A stretch of DNA of 64,000 nucleotides, from NCBI GenBank assembly GCA_900079765.1, contig LT599017.1, positions 248,001 through 312,000 on the forward strand, given 5' to 3'. The position numbers and the translations under genes are program-made. Below the pieces are notes generated by a model that saw only the letters and a list, made by a program, of their open reading frames with translations, was not told where the DNA came from and ran no database searches. Source of the stretch: an uncultured Eubacteriales bacterium (GTDB taxonomy: Bacteria > Bacillota > Clostridia > Oscillospirales > Oscillospiraceae). Of this stretch, positions 30,090-39,700 are shown in pieces. Position 1 is the first letter of the stretch; every line of letters starts with the position of its first letter.

Positions 30090-30800
30090 TTGAACGAGAG
30101 AGACAGGGCAATTGCCTATTTGGAGCGGGACAGGCTGCGCTATATCAACCTGTTGGAGGTGCTGCGCCGGGGGAGTGGGGAGGTGCTCTTCCTCCGGGAG
30201 GATGGGCTGCTCCTCTACGACGAGGGTAGTCTCGCCTATATGTTTACGGCGGAGAGCTCGCAGGCGGCTGAAAGAATCATCGCGCTCATTCCCCGGGACG
30301 CCGAGCAGTGCGTGACCCACCAGAACTGGTATCACCCCGCCCTGCGTACCCGCCTGGGGCGAGATCGGGGCATGATGGTCTGCCGTCAGGCGGCCTGGAT
30401 GGGGGAGACGCAGCCTGAGCTCTCTGCCTTCCCGGGGGAGCTGCGCCTCATGGACGTAAGTTGGGTGCCGCGGGTGCGGACGCTCTACGGCCATGACTAC
30501 GCGGACGGAGACTATATCACCGGCGTGGTGAAGCGGGGCCTGCTGGGGGCCTTTGTGGATGGAGAACTGGCCGGGTTTATAGGCACCCACGACGAGGGGA
30601 CCATCGGGCTTTTACAAGTCCTTCCCCAGTACCGCCGCCTGGGGGTGGGGGAGGCACTTTACCGCGCCATGATTTGCCGGGTCTTAGACCATGGGGGGTA
30701 CGCCCTCGGACATATCGAGGAGGGTAATGAAGCTTCTCTGGCCCTCCAACGCAAGGTGGGAATGACCATAGGGGACCACCTGCTCTACTGGGTGTTCTAA
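30090..30800 (+). CDS. GNAT-family N-acetyltransferase
   Basis: 236 residues, TTG start preceded by GAGGGG, 3 bp after the kinase stop. The C-terminal ~100 residues show the GNAT acetyl-CoA signature LQVLPQYRRLGVGEALYRAM and the closing EEGNEASLALQRKVG. The N-terminal half is a less conserved domain (LYDEGSLAYMFTAES), as in two-part GNAT proteins of Clostridia. The substrate is unknown. Its stop lies 7 bp from the convergent spoIID stop, with no obvious terminator. Confidence 0.82.
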   Translation: MNERDRAIAYLERDRLRYINLLEVLRRGSGEVLFLREDGLLLYDEGSLAYMFTAESSQAAERIIALIPRDAEQCVTHQNWYHPALRTRLGRDRGMMVCRQAAWMGETQPELSAFPGELRLMDVSWVPRVRTLYGHDYADGDYITGVVKRGLLGAFVDGELAGFIGTHDEGTIGLLQVLPQYRRLGVGEALYRAMICRVLDHGGYALGHIEEGNEASLALQRKVGMTIGDHLLYWVF

Positions 30801-30807
30801 AGGGGCC

Positions 30808-31866
30808 TCAGTTTGCCGACCTTTCCAGCTCCACGCCGGTGTAGTACCACTTGATGATCTCCTCGCAGGTCTTGCCCGCCTCCGCCAGGGCGTTGGCCCC
30901 GTACTGGCTCATGCCCACCCCATGGCCGTACCCGGTGACCTGGAAGGTGACGCTGCCGTTTGCCGCCGCCACCGTGAAGTTGGTGGACCGCAGGCCGAAA
31001 AGGGTCCGCAGCGCCCCGCCTGACACCGTGACGCCGCCGATGTCCATCTGCTCCACTCCGCCTGCCGAGTTGGGGGCGATGTTGGTAAACCATCCGGCGC
31101 TGTCGCTATCCAGATTGGCCTCCGGGTATTGGGAGAGGAATATGGACTTAAAGCCGTCGAGGCTTAAGCTCATGGTGCTGTGGTAGTTGGGCACCTCCTC
31201 CCCCTCTGGGCTCACCACTCCGGTGAGGTAGGGCACCGCGTTGCCCCAGACCTCTACGGCGTCCACCGTCCGTCCGGCGGTGGAGGAAAAGAAGACGGCC
31301 TGAATTGGCGCGCCGCCATAGGTTGCTACCAGGGCGTCGGTCTCTGTTACCGCCTGGGTAACCTTGTCGGTATAGCTCTGGGCGTCGTTTCCCCAGGCGA
31401 GGGCGGCGGCCTCAGGCTCAATGTAGGCCTGGCAGCAGTTGATATCCGTACACACATCGGCGTCAGGGTGATTCTCAACCGGGGAGGCCATCTTGGCAAC
31501 CGTGTAGGTCCGGGCCGCCACAGCCTGGGCCTTGAGGGCCTCCAAGTGGAAGGAGGCGGGCATCTCGGCGGCCACCACCCGCCAGAGGTAGTCCGCCATG
31601 CTCATCTCGCGCACCGTGCCATCCGCTAGCTTGACACGCACCATGCGGTCCTTGTCCTCTTTTTCTCCGGTGGGGGAGGGACTTACTACCGTGTGGCCGA
31701 TGGGCAGGGTGGCGGTAGGGGAGGGGGTGACCTCCGGCTCGGCAAAGCTCCGCTCTCCCCGGAAGAAGAGGAGCGGCATCAAAAAGAGCAGCAGCAGCAG
31801 CGCCAGGGCCACCGCCACCACCTGGCGCATACCGGGGCCCTTGTCCGATTTTCGCCTGTTTTGCAA
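30808..31866 (-). CDS. spoIID: Stage II sporulation protein D (SpoIID/LytB domain)
   Basis: 352 residues from a TTG at 31866 preceded by AGGTGG; the ATG at 31830 (MRQVVAVALALLLLLF) is an alternative that leaves only the membrane anchor. A basic N-terminus and one membrane helix are followed by a Pro/Thr linker and the SpoIID domain: YLWRVVAAEMPASFHLEALKAQAVAARTY-type core with catalytic Glu in AAEMP, the HPDADVCTDINCCQAY Cys segment and C-terminal GHGVGMSQYGANALA. SpoIID is a lytic transglycosylase of the engulfment DMP complex. Its presence supports a spore former. Confidence 0.9.
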   Translation of the reverse strand: MQNRRKSDKGPGMRQVVAVALALLLLLFLMPLLFFRGERSFAEPEVTPSPTATLPIGHTVVSPSPTGEKEDKDRMVRVKLADGTVREMSMADYLWRVVAAEMPASFHLEALKAQAVAARTYTVAKMASPVENHPDADVCTDINCCQAYIEPEAAALAWGNDAQSYTDKVTQAVTETDALVATYGGAPIQAVFFSSTAGRTVDAVEVWGNAVPYLTGVVSPEGEEVPNYHSTMSLSLDGFKSIFLSQYPEANLDSDSAGWFTNIAPNSAGGVEQMDIGGVTVSGGALRTLFGLRSTNFTVAAANGSVTFQVTGYGHGVGMSQYGANALAEAGKTCEEIIKWYYTGVELERSAN

Positions 31867-31886
31867 GGAATTCCACCTGCTTTCCG

Positions 31887-31915
31887 TTGACGCTGTCCCG
31901 GATTGGTAGTATGAT
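31887..31915 (+). promoter_or_regulatory. Promoter of the citrate synthase gene
   Basis: TTGACG (31887-31892), 17-bp spacer, TATGAT (31910-31915), in the gap divergent from spoIID. Confidence 0.75.
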
Positions 31916-31962
31916 AAGAAAGTATGACCATATCCAACCGCTCCAGGAGAGGAGACTTTCGT

Positions 31963-33330
31963 ATGTCCACCCAGCACGACGACTCCATGGGCTTTCTCAA
32001 AAGTCTATGCGGCGAATTTCAAAAGCATAACCAAATTGACCCCGCCTACTACGAGAAGTGGGATGTGAAACGGGGCCTGCGCAATGCCGACGGCACCGGC
32101 GTTATGGCCGGCATTACCCAGATCGGCAACGTGCTGGGCTATTACGTGCAGGACGGCGAGCGCAATCCCATGGAGGGCAAACTCCTCTATCGGGGCATCG
32201 ACGTGGCCGACCTCATCAATGGGTTCACCGGGGAGAATCGCTTTGGCTTTGAGGAGACGGCCTACCTCCTTCTTTTCGGGGCGCTCCCCACACGGGAGAA
32301 ACTGGCGATGTTCAAGGGGGCCCTCACCTCCCATCAGGATCTACCCCATATGTTCACCGAGGATATGATTCTCCGCGCCCCCAGTCCCGACGTGATGAAC
32401 AAGCTCTCCCGCGCCGTTCTGGCCCTCTACTCCTATGACGACGGGCCCGAGGACCGCTCTCTTGAGAGCGAGCTGGGCAAGGCCATCGCGTTGGTGGCCC
32501 GGGTGCCCCTTATCGTAGCTCACGCCTACTCCGCCAAACGCCACTACTACGACAACGAGAGCCTCTACCTCCACCGGCCCCAGCCTGGCCTCTCCATGGC
32601 GGAAAACTTCCTGTGGTCGGTTCGGAGGGACAACCGTTTTACTCAAGAGGAGGCGCGGGTCCTGGACCTGTGCCTGGTGCTCCACGCCGAGCACGGCGGC
32701 GGCAACAACTCCGCCTTCGCCTGCCGGGTCCTCTCCTCTTCGGGCACCGACATCTACTCCGCCATCTCGGCCGCCATCGGCGCTCTCAAGGGCCCCCGGC
32801 ACGGCGGCGCGAATAAGAAGGTCATGGAAATGTTCTCCTACATCGAGAACGGCGTTCAGGACTGGGCTGACGACGACGAGGTACGCGCCTATCTCACCAA
32901 GCTCATCCGCCGGGAGGAGGGGGACCGTTCAGGCCTCATCTACGGCATGGGCCACGCCATCTACACCCTCTCCGACCCCCGGGCCGTCCTCCTCAAAAGG
33001 TTTGCCAAGAGCCTGGCCGCCCAAAAGGACATGCTGGAGGAGTTTGAGCTTTTTGAGGCTGTGGAACGGCTCACCCCCGAGGTTTTCTTACGGGAGAAGG
33101 GGGACGGGAAGATGGTCTGCGCCAACGTGGACATGTACTCGGGCCTCGTCTACAAGATGCTTGGTATCCCCCAGGAACTCTACACACCCCTCTTCGCCAT
33201 CGCCCGCATGGTGGGCTGGTGCGCCCACCGCATCGAGGAGGTCTATAACCCCGGCAACAAGATCATCCGCCCCGCCTATAAAGCGGTGGCTCCCCTCCAG
33301 CCCTTCGTGCCTTTAGACCAGAGGGGCTAA
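31963..33330 (+). CDS. Citrate/2-methylcitrate synthase
   Basis: 455 residues from ATG 31963, chosen because AGGAGAGGAG sits just upstream; an upstream in-frame ATG at 31924 lies too near the predicted transcript start. Conserved citrate synthase elements are LHAEHGGGNNSAF, GPRHGGANKKV, YGMGHAIYTLSDPRA and NVDMYSGLVYKMLG, which include the catalytic His and Asp. The enzyme condenses acetyl-CoA (or propionyl-CoA) with oxaloacetate in the cytoplasm, probably feeding glutamate synthesis in an incomplete TCA cycle. It is of the si-type fold, not the Re-citrate synthase of some clostridia. Confidence 0.92.
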   Translation: MSTQHDDSMGFLKSLCGEFQKHNQIDPAYYEKWDVKRGLRNADGTGVMAGITQIGNVLGYYVQDGERNPMEGKLLYRGIDVADLINGFTGENRFGFEETAYLLLFGALPTREKLAMFKGALTSHQDLPHMFTEDMILRAPSPDVMNKLSRAVLALYSYDDGPEDRSLESELGKAIALVARVPLIVAHAYSAKRHYYDNESLYLHRPQPGLSMAENFLWSVRRDNRFTQEEARVLDLCLVLHAEHGGGNNSAFACRVLSSSGTDIYSAISAAIGALKGPRHGGANKKVMEMFSYIENGVQDWADDDEVRAYLTKLIRREEGDRSGLIYGMGHAIYTLSDPRAVLLKRFAKSLAAQKDMLEEFELFEAVERLTPEVFLREKGDGKMVCANVDMYSGLVYKMLGIPQELYTPLFAIARMVGWCAHRIEEVYNPGNKIIRPAYKAVAPLQPFVPLDQRG

Positions 33331-33370
33331 GCGATATCCAAATTTGTGATAAAAGTAGGAGAATGAACCC

Positions 33371-34771
33371 ATGAACACAAGATACGACGTCGCTATCATC
33401 GGCTGCGGCACCGCAGGCATCTTCGCGGGGTACGAGCTGTCCCTCCGAAACCCAAAGCTCAAGGTGGTTACCCTGGAGCTGGGGGAGGACATCTACAGCC
33501 GCAGCTGCCCCATCGTGGCTGGCAAGGTGAAGGAGTGCATCCACTGTCAGGTGTGCGATACCATGTGCGGCTTTGGCGGCGCGGGTGCTTTCTCCGATGG
33601 GAAGTACAACTTCACCACCGAGTTCGGCGGCTGGCTTACCGATTTTATGCCCAAGGACGAGGTCATGGAGCTCATTAACTACGTGGATACCATAAATATG
33701 CAGCACGGGGCTACCGACCAGGTCTATTCCACCTCTACCCCCGAGGCCAAGGCCCTGGAGAAGAAGGCTCTGGAGTTTGACCTCCACCTCCTCCAGGCCA
33801 GGTGCAAGCACCTGGGCACCGAGAATAACCTGAAAATTCTCCAGAGCATCTACGAGGCGGTCCGCCAGCGGGTGGAGTATCGTTTCCGCACAGCGGTGAA
33901 GAGCATCGAGCGGCTTGGCGAAGACGAGGGCTACCGGCTCCACACTGAAAAGGGGGACGAGGTGGACTGCAAGTGGCTCATCGCCGCCCCCGGCCGTTCC
34001 GGGGCCGAGTGGTTCTCCGACCGGTGCAAGGAGATGGGCCTCGAGCTCATCAACAATCAGGTAGATGTGGGCGTGCGGGTGGAGCTGCCCGCCAAGGTCT
34101 TCCAGCACATCACCGACGTGGTTTATGAGTCAAAGCTCGTCTACCGAACCAAGCAGTACGGCGACCAAGTGCGCACCTTCTGCATGAACCCTTACGGCCA
34201 CGTGGTGGCCGAAAATGTGGAGGGCATCAACACTGTCAACGGCCACTCCTACTCAGACCCCAAGCTCCAAAGCGAGAACACCAACTTCGCCCTCCTGGTC
34301 TCCAACCGTTTCACCGCACCCTTCAACCAGCCCTACAGGTACGGCAAGCACATAGCCGCCCTCTCCAATATGCTGGCCGGCGGCGTGCTGGTCCAGCGCT
34401 TTGGGGACTTAGTGGGCGGCATCCGCACCAACGAGCATCGTATGGCCAAGTCCTTCGTCACGCCCACCCTCACCGCAGCCGTTCCCGGGGACCTATCCCT
34501 GGCGCTGCCCAAGCGCCAGCTGGACGATATCATCGAGATGATCTACCAGCTCGATAAGTTGGCCCCCGGCACTGCAAACTACGATACTCTGCTCTACGGC
34601 GCGGAGGTCAAGTTTTACTCCTCCCGCCTGGCCCTCTCCGGTGAATTGGAAACCGCCATGCCCGGTTTCTTCGCCATCGGTGACGGGGCGGGTGTCACCC
34701 GTGGTCTTGCGCAGGCGGGCGCGTCCGGCATCAAGGTGGCCCAGGTTATCAGCAAACGGCTGAAAAAGTAG
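33371..34771 (+). CDS. FAD-dependent oxidoreductase (COG2509-like flavoprotein)
   Basis: 466 residues. The N-terminal Rossmann FAD motif is AIIGCGTAGIFAGYEL (~6-21), followed by Cys-rich ECIHCQVCDTMCGFGG and GAGAFSDGKYNF. The C-terminal FAD-closing motif is GDGAGVTRGLAQAGASG. This matches the uncharacterised FAD-dependent family widespread in Firmicutes. TAGGAG lies before the ATG. It sits 40 bp after citrate synthase and is probably co-transcribed. The reaction is unknown. Confidence 0.85.
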   Translation: MNTRYDVAIIGCGTAGIFAGYELSLRNPKLKVVTLELGEDIYSRSCPIVAGKVKECIHCQVCDTMCGFGGAGAFSDGKYNFTTEFGGWLTDFMPKDEVMELINYVDTINMQHGATDQVYSTSTPEAKALEKKALEFDLHLLQARCKHLGTENNLKILQSIYEAVRQRVEYRFRTAVKSIERLGEDEGYRLHTEKGDEVDCKWLIAAPGRSGAEWFSDRCKEMGLELINNQVDVGVRVELPAKVFQHITDVVYESKLVYRTKQYGDQVRTFCMNPYGHVVAENVEGINTVNGHSYSDPKLQSENTNFALLVSNRFTAPFNQPYRYGKHIAALSNMLAGGVLVQRFGDLVGGIRTNEHRMAKSFVTPTLTAAVPGDLSLALPKRQLDDIIEMIYQLDKLAPGTANYDTLLYGAEVKFYSSRLALSGELETAMPGFFAIGDGAGVTRGLAQAGASGIKVAQVISKRLKK

Positions 34772-34773
34772 TC

Positions 34774-34820
34774 AAAAGTCCCTTTCGTGGCTTATCACAC
34801 GAAAGGGACTTTTTGTTTCG
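34774..34820 (+). terminator. Terminator after the flavoprotein gene
   Basis: A perfect ~15-bp stem (AAAGTCCCTTTCGTG / CACGAAAGGGACTTT) runs into TTTTTGTTTCG. Confidence 0.9.
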
Positions 34821-35112
34821 AAAACTGTAAACCCAGATATTGTATACGCATCTGCCCCGTAAGCGGAGAAAGCAGATATGACGCGCACTTCCGGCATTTT
34901 TAGAGGAGGGATTAGTTACAATAAACCGGAGTCAAAAAACATAAAAATTGGGCTAAAATTCAAGAAAAAAAAGGGCCATTTACTTGCAATTTTTAGCACT
35001 GTCAAGTATAATACTGGAGATGCTGGGGAGTGTTTCTTTTTCTTATTTTTCGCAGATGAAACCGTTTCCAATATTGCGGTCGGCGCGGAATGCCTCAACT
35101 CAAAACTGAATA
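34821..35112 (+). other. Leader region upstream of the riboswitch
   Basis: AT-rich, non-coding. It holds the promoter at 34984-35012 and ~95 nt of untranslated leader before the aptamer. A short stop-free frame here (34878-35129) is Lys/Phe-rich, has no protein character, and runs into the riboswitch. Confidence 0.6.
34984..35012 (+). promoter_or_regulatory. SigmaA promoter driving the riboswitch leader and pilus locus
   Basis: TTGCAA (34984-34989), 17-bp spacer, perfect TATAAT (35007-35012). Confidence 0.8.
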
Positions 35113-35180
35113 CTCAGCAAAACGGGTGAAAACCCGCGGCGCAAAGCTATAGGGCCTTTAAAATGGTAGCCAGTTGCAAG
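35113..35180 (+). ncRNA. Cyclic-di-GMP class I riboswitch aptamer (GEMM-I)
   Basis: The order of conserved GEMM-I blocks is seen. GCAAAA (35117-35122) is the P1 5' side. A hairpin CGGGT-GAAA-ACCCG holds the GNRA loop. Then come the hallmark GGCGCAAAGCTATAGGGCCT (35138-35157), a short second hairpin closing with GGTAGCC, and AGTTGC (35172-35177) closing P1. GEMM-I RNAs bind c-di-GMP and often control surface and motility genes in Clostridia. The expression platform is the terminator at 35164-35213, whose 5' arm is inside the aptamer. The regulated genes are the Rrf2/signal peptidase/pilus cluster downstream. The second hairpin is shorter than in the Vibrio prototype. Confidence 0.85.
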
Positions 35181-35213
35181 TTATATTTGCAAGGGGGTGC
35201 CATTTATTTTTTG
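35164..35213 (+). terminator. Riboswitch-controlled terminator
   Basis: TGGTAGCC (35164-35171) can pair with GGGTGCCA (35195-35202; one mismatch, one G-U), followed by TTTATTTTTT. The 5' arm is also needed for the aptamer fold, so ligand binding and termination should be mutually exclusive. That predicts an ON switch, by inference. Confidence 0.7.
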
Positions 35214-35288
35214 CCCCGTTGCTAGAAATATTTGGAAGCAAAACCTTACTTTACTGGATTTCGCGCAAGATAGGAGCAATGAAACGTT

Positions 35289-35708
35289 ATGCAGCTAAAT
35301 ATTACGACAGATTACGCGGTCAGAGTGATCCTGATGCTCTCCGCACCCAACTCCTTCGCCTCTGCGGCGGAAATTGCCCAGACGCTGGTGATACCGCCCA
35401 ACTACTTGATGAAGATTCTCACGAAATTGAAGGCCGCGGGACTGATCGCCTCCACGCGGGGGGTGAACGGCGGATACTGCCTGGAGAAACCCGCGAAGGA
35501 GATCTCGTTTCAAATGATTTTTGAGGCGATGGGGGACACAGTGAAGATCAACCGCTGCCTGGAGCCGGACGGTTACTGCAGCCGCAACGCGACGGCCACC
35601 TGCCCCGTCCATTCGTTTTACCTGAAGATTCAAAACGACCTGGAAAATTATTTTGCGCATACCACGCTCGCAGACCTAGTAGGAGAGGAGGCCCGCCGGG
35701 ATGACTGA
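35289..35708 (+). CDS. Rrf2-family transcriptional regulator with Cys cluster
   Basis: 139 residues. The N-terminal winged helix (ITTDYAVRVILMLS...PPNYLMKILTKLKAAGLI, then STRGVNGGYCL) is typical Rrf2. Cys90, Cys97 and Cys105 (CLEPDGYCSRNATATC) are placed like the Fe-S ligands of IscR/NsrR, so it probably senses Fe-S, NO or redox state. AGGAG lies 12 nt before the ATG. It is the first gene after the c-di-GMP riboswitch and overlaps the next gene by 8 bp. It may autoregulate the locus; the suf promoter at 51.1 kb is another possible target. Confidence 0.88.
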   Translation: MQLNITTDYAVRVILMLSAPNSFASAAEIAQTLVIPPNYLMKILTKLKAAGLIASTRGVNGGYCLEKPAKEISFQMIFEAMGDTVKINRCLEPDGYCSRNATATCPVHSFYLKIQNDLENYFAHTTLADLVGEEARRDD

Positions 35709-36132
35709 CAGGGATTTAAAAAAGCTCAGCCGCGCCGAACTGCTGGAGCTGCTGATCAAGCTCTCTGAGGAGAACGAGGCGCTGAGTCTGGAAAGGGACG
35801 ACCTAAAAAAGCGTCTGGAGGACAAGACGCTGCGCTTTCAGGACGCGGGCTCCATCGCGGAAGCCGCGCTCCGGGTCAATGGGATCTTTGAGGATGCGCA
35901 GCGGGCAGCCGAGCAGTACTTAGAGAACGTAAAGCATATGAACGGCGTTGCCCAGGCCGAGGCCGACACGCTGATAGCGCGCGCCCAGGAAAAGTGCGAC
36001 GAGATGATCGTGCAGGCCAAGAAGACGGCTGACGCGCAGTGGGCTGGCCTTCAATCCCGACTGGACGCCTACTGCCAGGCGCATGACGGCCTGAAGGAGC
36101 AGCTGGGCAATATGTATACCGGACAAAAATAA
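35701..36132 (+). CDS. Small DivIVA-like coiled-coil protein
   Basis: 143 residues, highly charged and mostly helical. A leucine-rich coil (LSRAELLELLIKLSEENEAL) is followed by a second coil (IFEDAQRAAEQYLENVKHM...) resembling the C-terminal half of DivIVA/GpsB-type proteins. No membrane segment or signal peptide is present, so it should be cytoplasmic. It overlaps the Rrf2 gene and lies 31 bp before signal peptidase. A role in placing the secretion/sortase machinery is inference. Confidence 0.7.
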   Translation: MTDRDLKKLSRAELLELLIKLSEENEALSLERDDLKKRLEDKTLRFQDAGSIAEAALRVNGIFEDAQRAAEQYLENVKHMNGVAQAEADTLIARAQEKCDEMIVQAKKTADAQWAGLQSRLDAYCQAHDGLKEQLGNMYTGQK

Positions 36133-36163
36133 ACGCATCCCCGTAAGTGGGGCCGGAGGGAAC

Positions 36164-36736
36164 ATGGAAGAGCGGAAGATACCAACCACCCGACAGCTGA
36201 AAGAAGAGCTGCTGCACGAGCGGAAGAAAAAAGAGTACAGAAGGACGCTGCGCAGCACGGTCTACATTTTGCTGGTAGTGGCCGCCGTCTCGGTACTGGT
36301 GGCAACGCTGTTCCTTCCCGTCTTGCAGGTGACCGGAACCAGCATGGAACCCACCCTGGAGACCGGACAGATTGTCGTCGCCGTCAAGAACGCAGAGTTT
36401 GAGCGGGGCGACGTCATTGCCTTTTACTATAACAACAAGGTGCTGCTCAAGCGGGTCATTGGTCTGCCCGGTGACAAGATCGTCATCAACGCCGACGGCA
36501 ACGTCTCGGTCAACGGCGAGGCGCTTGAAGAGCCCTATCTCTCGGAGAAGAGTCTGGGCCAGACCGATATCGAGTATCCCTATCAGGTGCCGGACGGCAA
36601 AATCTTTGTGATGGGCGACCACCGTGCCACCTCGGTAGACAGCCGCACCAGCGCGGTGGGCTGCATCGCGGATGAATTCATCGTAGGAAAAGTCGTATTT
36701 CGCGTCTGGCCGACAAATCGGTTCGGAGAAGTTTAG
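36164..36736 (+). CDS. lepB: Signal peptidase I dedicated to the pilus locus
   Basis: 190 residues. A basic cytoplasmic N-terminus (~35 residues) leads into one membrane helix (~33-54). The catalytic site follows: GTSMEPTLETG with Ser60 and a Lys-Arg segment VLLKRVIGLPGDKI with Lys96. Box E is MGDHRATSVDSR. A GGAGG precedes the ATG. Pilus loci of Gram-positives often carry their own signal peptidase, and the position 50 bp upstream of the adhesin gene suggests it processes these precursors. Confidence 0.92.
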   Translation: MEERKIPTTRQLKEELLHERKKKEYRRTLRSTVYILLVVAAVSVLVATLFLPVLQVTGTSMEPTLETGQIVVAVKNAEFERGDVIAFYYNNKVLLKRVIGLPGDKIVINADGNVSVNGEALEEPYLSEKSLGQTDIEYPYQVPDGKIFVMGDHRATSVDSRTSAVGCIADEFIVGKVVFRVWPTNRFGEV

Positions 36737-36787
36737 TAAGCCCGGGCTATCCCCTACAAAATATGACAGAAAGGAGAGTGCGTGACG

Positions 36788-39700
36788 ATGAAAAAGAGCC
36801 TTGCAGTGCAGGTGAAAGACTTTATCGAGAACCACGACAGGCGCCGCCGCCTGCTGGCCCTCATCTGCGCGCTCTCCATCTTTACCTCCCTGGGGGTCTA
36901 CGGCGCGCTGATGCGCCCGGCCATCAGCATGGAGAAGAGCAACCCCCTACTGACCGCCGAGACGCCCAACGCCGTTTTCGGAGATGAGCTCACTGCCCAG
37001 ATCACTGCGACCGCGTCGACCGACCTGGACGAGACCTACTTCTACCTCTCCACGAAGGCCGAGAATGCCGCCCTAACCGCCGTTCTCTCCTTCGACGCGG
37101 ACGGCGTCGCCTCTGTCCCCACACACGATGGCGGAGACCTGGAGCTCCATCGAGTGGAAAAGGCCGGGAACATCGGATATTGGTTTACTTTGGTGCGGGG
37201 CCATACGGCGAGCTTTGACCTGCCCTATAGCTCCACTCAGATCGAATACACCGTAGGGGTCCTCCCCGAAGAGGCTACGCCCCTGGCCGCCGAGCCTGAC
37301 AAGACCGATTATTCCGAGCCTTTCACCGAGGCGGTGACCACCGAGCCCACCGCCTCCGAGGCGGACGCCCCCACAGAGGATGTCACACCTATCGAGACAG
37401 AGCCCGCCGAGGGGCCCTCGCCCGTAGATGCGGCCCCTACGGACGAGACCGCCTCGCCCCCCGTGGCGACCGCTCCTGTCGATGAACCTGACAGCACGGC
37501 ACCCACCACCGAGACCATCTATGAAGACCCCGATACTGCCTCCGTCCAGCTCTATGCCGCGGCGGGCGCCAGTCTTGAGGGGGCCCGCGCAGCAGCCGAG
37601 GAGAACCGGGGGGAAGAGACTCCCACCCTCATCCTCACCTGGATGACCCTTGCCGAGCTGGACGCCGCCTCCGGGACAGACCCAGCCGAGCCCCCCGTGC
37701 TGCTCCCTGAAATCCCCGAGATGCCGGAGGGTGCCACCAGTTGGGCCACGGTGGAGCGGATTGAGGACGACGAGACACCTGCGGCCCGGTCCTTCGGCCT
37801 CATGGCCGCCAGCCAGGATCTCTTGGCTGCTGCAGGGCCCGTGGACTTCGGCCAGTATATCACCGGAGCCACGGTCTCCAAGCTGCAAAACGGCTCATGG
37901 ACCCCGGCCACGGAATTTGCGGACGGCGACAAGGTTAAGGTCGCGATCACCTACACTCTGCCCGCTAACACTGTGGGCGCGAACAACAAGATTATTACAT
38001 ACAATCTCCCCACCGGCGTCCTCCCGGGCAAAGAGGAGAGCGGCCTGGTCTACGAGGGCACTACCCCCGTCGGCACCTACACCATCACGCCGGAGGGCCA
38101 AATCACCATCACCTTCAACGACTCCTTCGCCGATGACAAGGCCTTCAACGGCACCATTCAGCTCCAAGGGAGTGTCTCCGCCGGTGAAAACGGCACTGAG
38201 AACAACATCTCCTTCGGATCCAGCACTTCTACCATCAAGGTCTCGGTACCCGCCGCCGCCACTGACCTTGTGGTATCAAAGACGGGTTCCTATACCGCCT
38301 CCTCCGGCAAGCTCACTTACAAGGTGATCGCGTCCACTACCAAGGGAACGGCCGGGACCGTCACGATCACCGACAAATTCCAGTCCGGGAATACCAGCGC
38401 GACCTATACCACAAACAGCTTTTCGATTTACAAGGTGTCCGCAAATGGGACCAGGAGCAAGGTCAACACCACCCCCTCGGTGTCGGGACAGCAGTTTACG
38501 GTTTCCAACCTGCCCCAGCTGTCTGCGGGGGAGTCCTATGAGATCAGCTACACCGCGACGCCCGGTACCACCACGGATAAAAACGGCGCGTCCTACGTCT
38601 CCAACGGCGCCAGCGCCACCAGCGGCAGCAATACCGGCAGCGACTGGGAGGGCGTTGAAGTCGCCAAGCAGATGCTGACGAAGACCGGCTCCTATGACGA
38701 GGGTACCGGAAAGATCAAGTGGACCATCACCATCAACCCCAGCAAGCTGAATATCAGCGGGTATAAGCTGGCTGATGCACTGACGGCGAGTACCGGCATT
38801 ACGCAGACGCTGCCCGCCTCTGCTGAGATCAAAAACAGCGCTGGGACCGCGGTGGGCACGATCACGAACTGGGCCAATTACCTCTTCCCCTCAAATTCAA
38901 AAGATACCTACACCATCGAGTACTTGACGGACGCTCCGACGGGCACACCCGGCACCACCACGACGGTGACCAACAAGCTGGACATGACCAAGGGCAGCAG
39001 CTCCAGCTACACCACAAGCATCGACGTGGGAGTCCCTCACAAGAACTACGGAGTGACCAAGCGTGCCGGCGGCAGCTCGTCGGCGGGTATTTACAACTGG
39101 ACAGGAGAGATCACAGTTCCCGCTACGGGCTTGGCGCTTGATAAAGTGCTGTATACCGACACCATCGGAAACGCCACGCTGGACGGCGCAACCGTCCCCG
39201 GCACCCACTACACAACCGCAGAGCTCCTTAACAAGCTGACGGTGGTTGCGAGAAAAGGCTCGACTCAGACAACGCTGATCTATGGCACGGACTACGAAAT
39301 TCAGGACGCCAGTGGGAATAAGATTACCAACTTCAGCAGCACAACCCATCTGCAAGGATTCAAGGTGGTATTCCTCTCGTCCAGTGCGGCGAAAATCGCA
39401 GGCACGACCAGCACCCTGAGCTACTCGACGTACATCGACTACGGTGCCGCGCTGGGGGGAGAGACCTATGTTTTCTCTAACATGGGCGCTATCCCCGGGC
39501 TTACCAGCACCGCCACCTATACGTACACCGCGCCCAGGGCCCTGGAAAAACAGGCCAGTGCAGACGGCGTGATCGCCTGGAATAAGGACTACACAAGCGC
39601 GCCCCTGGCCGTGGACTTCGACACTGCGGACGGTGTAATCTACTACAGGCTGTTGCTTAACCTGAGTGACTTCACTGGGAATGAAATCACCGTGACGGAC

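Noticed and set aside
34878-35129. 83-codon frame upstream of the pilus locus
   Set aside because: Lys- and Phe-rich low-complexity translation overlapping the promoter and the c-di-GMP aptamer; best explained as non-coding leader.
35174-35524. 116-codon frame overlapping the Rrf2 gene start
   Set aside because: It is in a different frame from the clear Rrf2 winged helix and has no family features.
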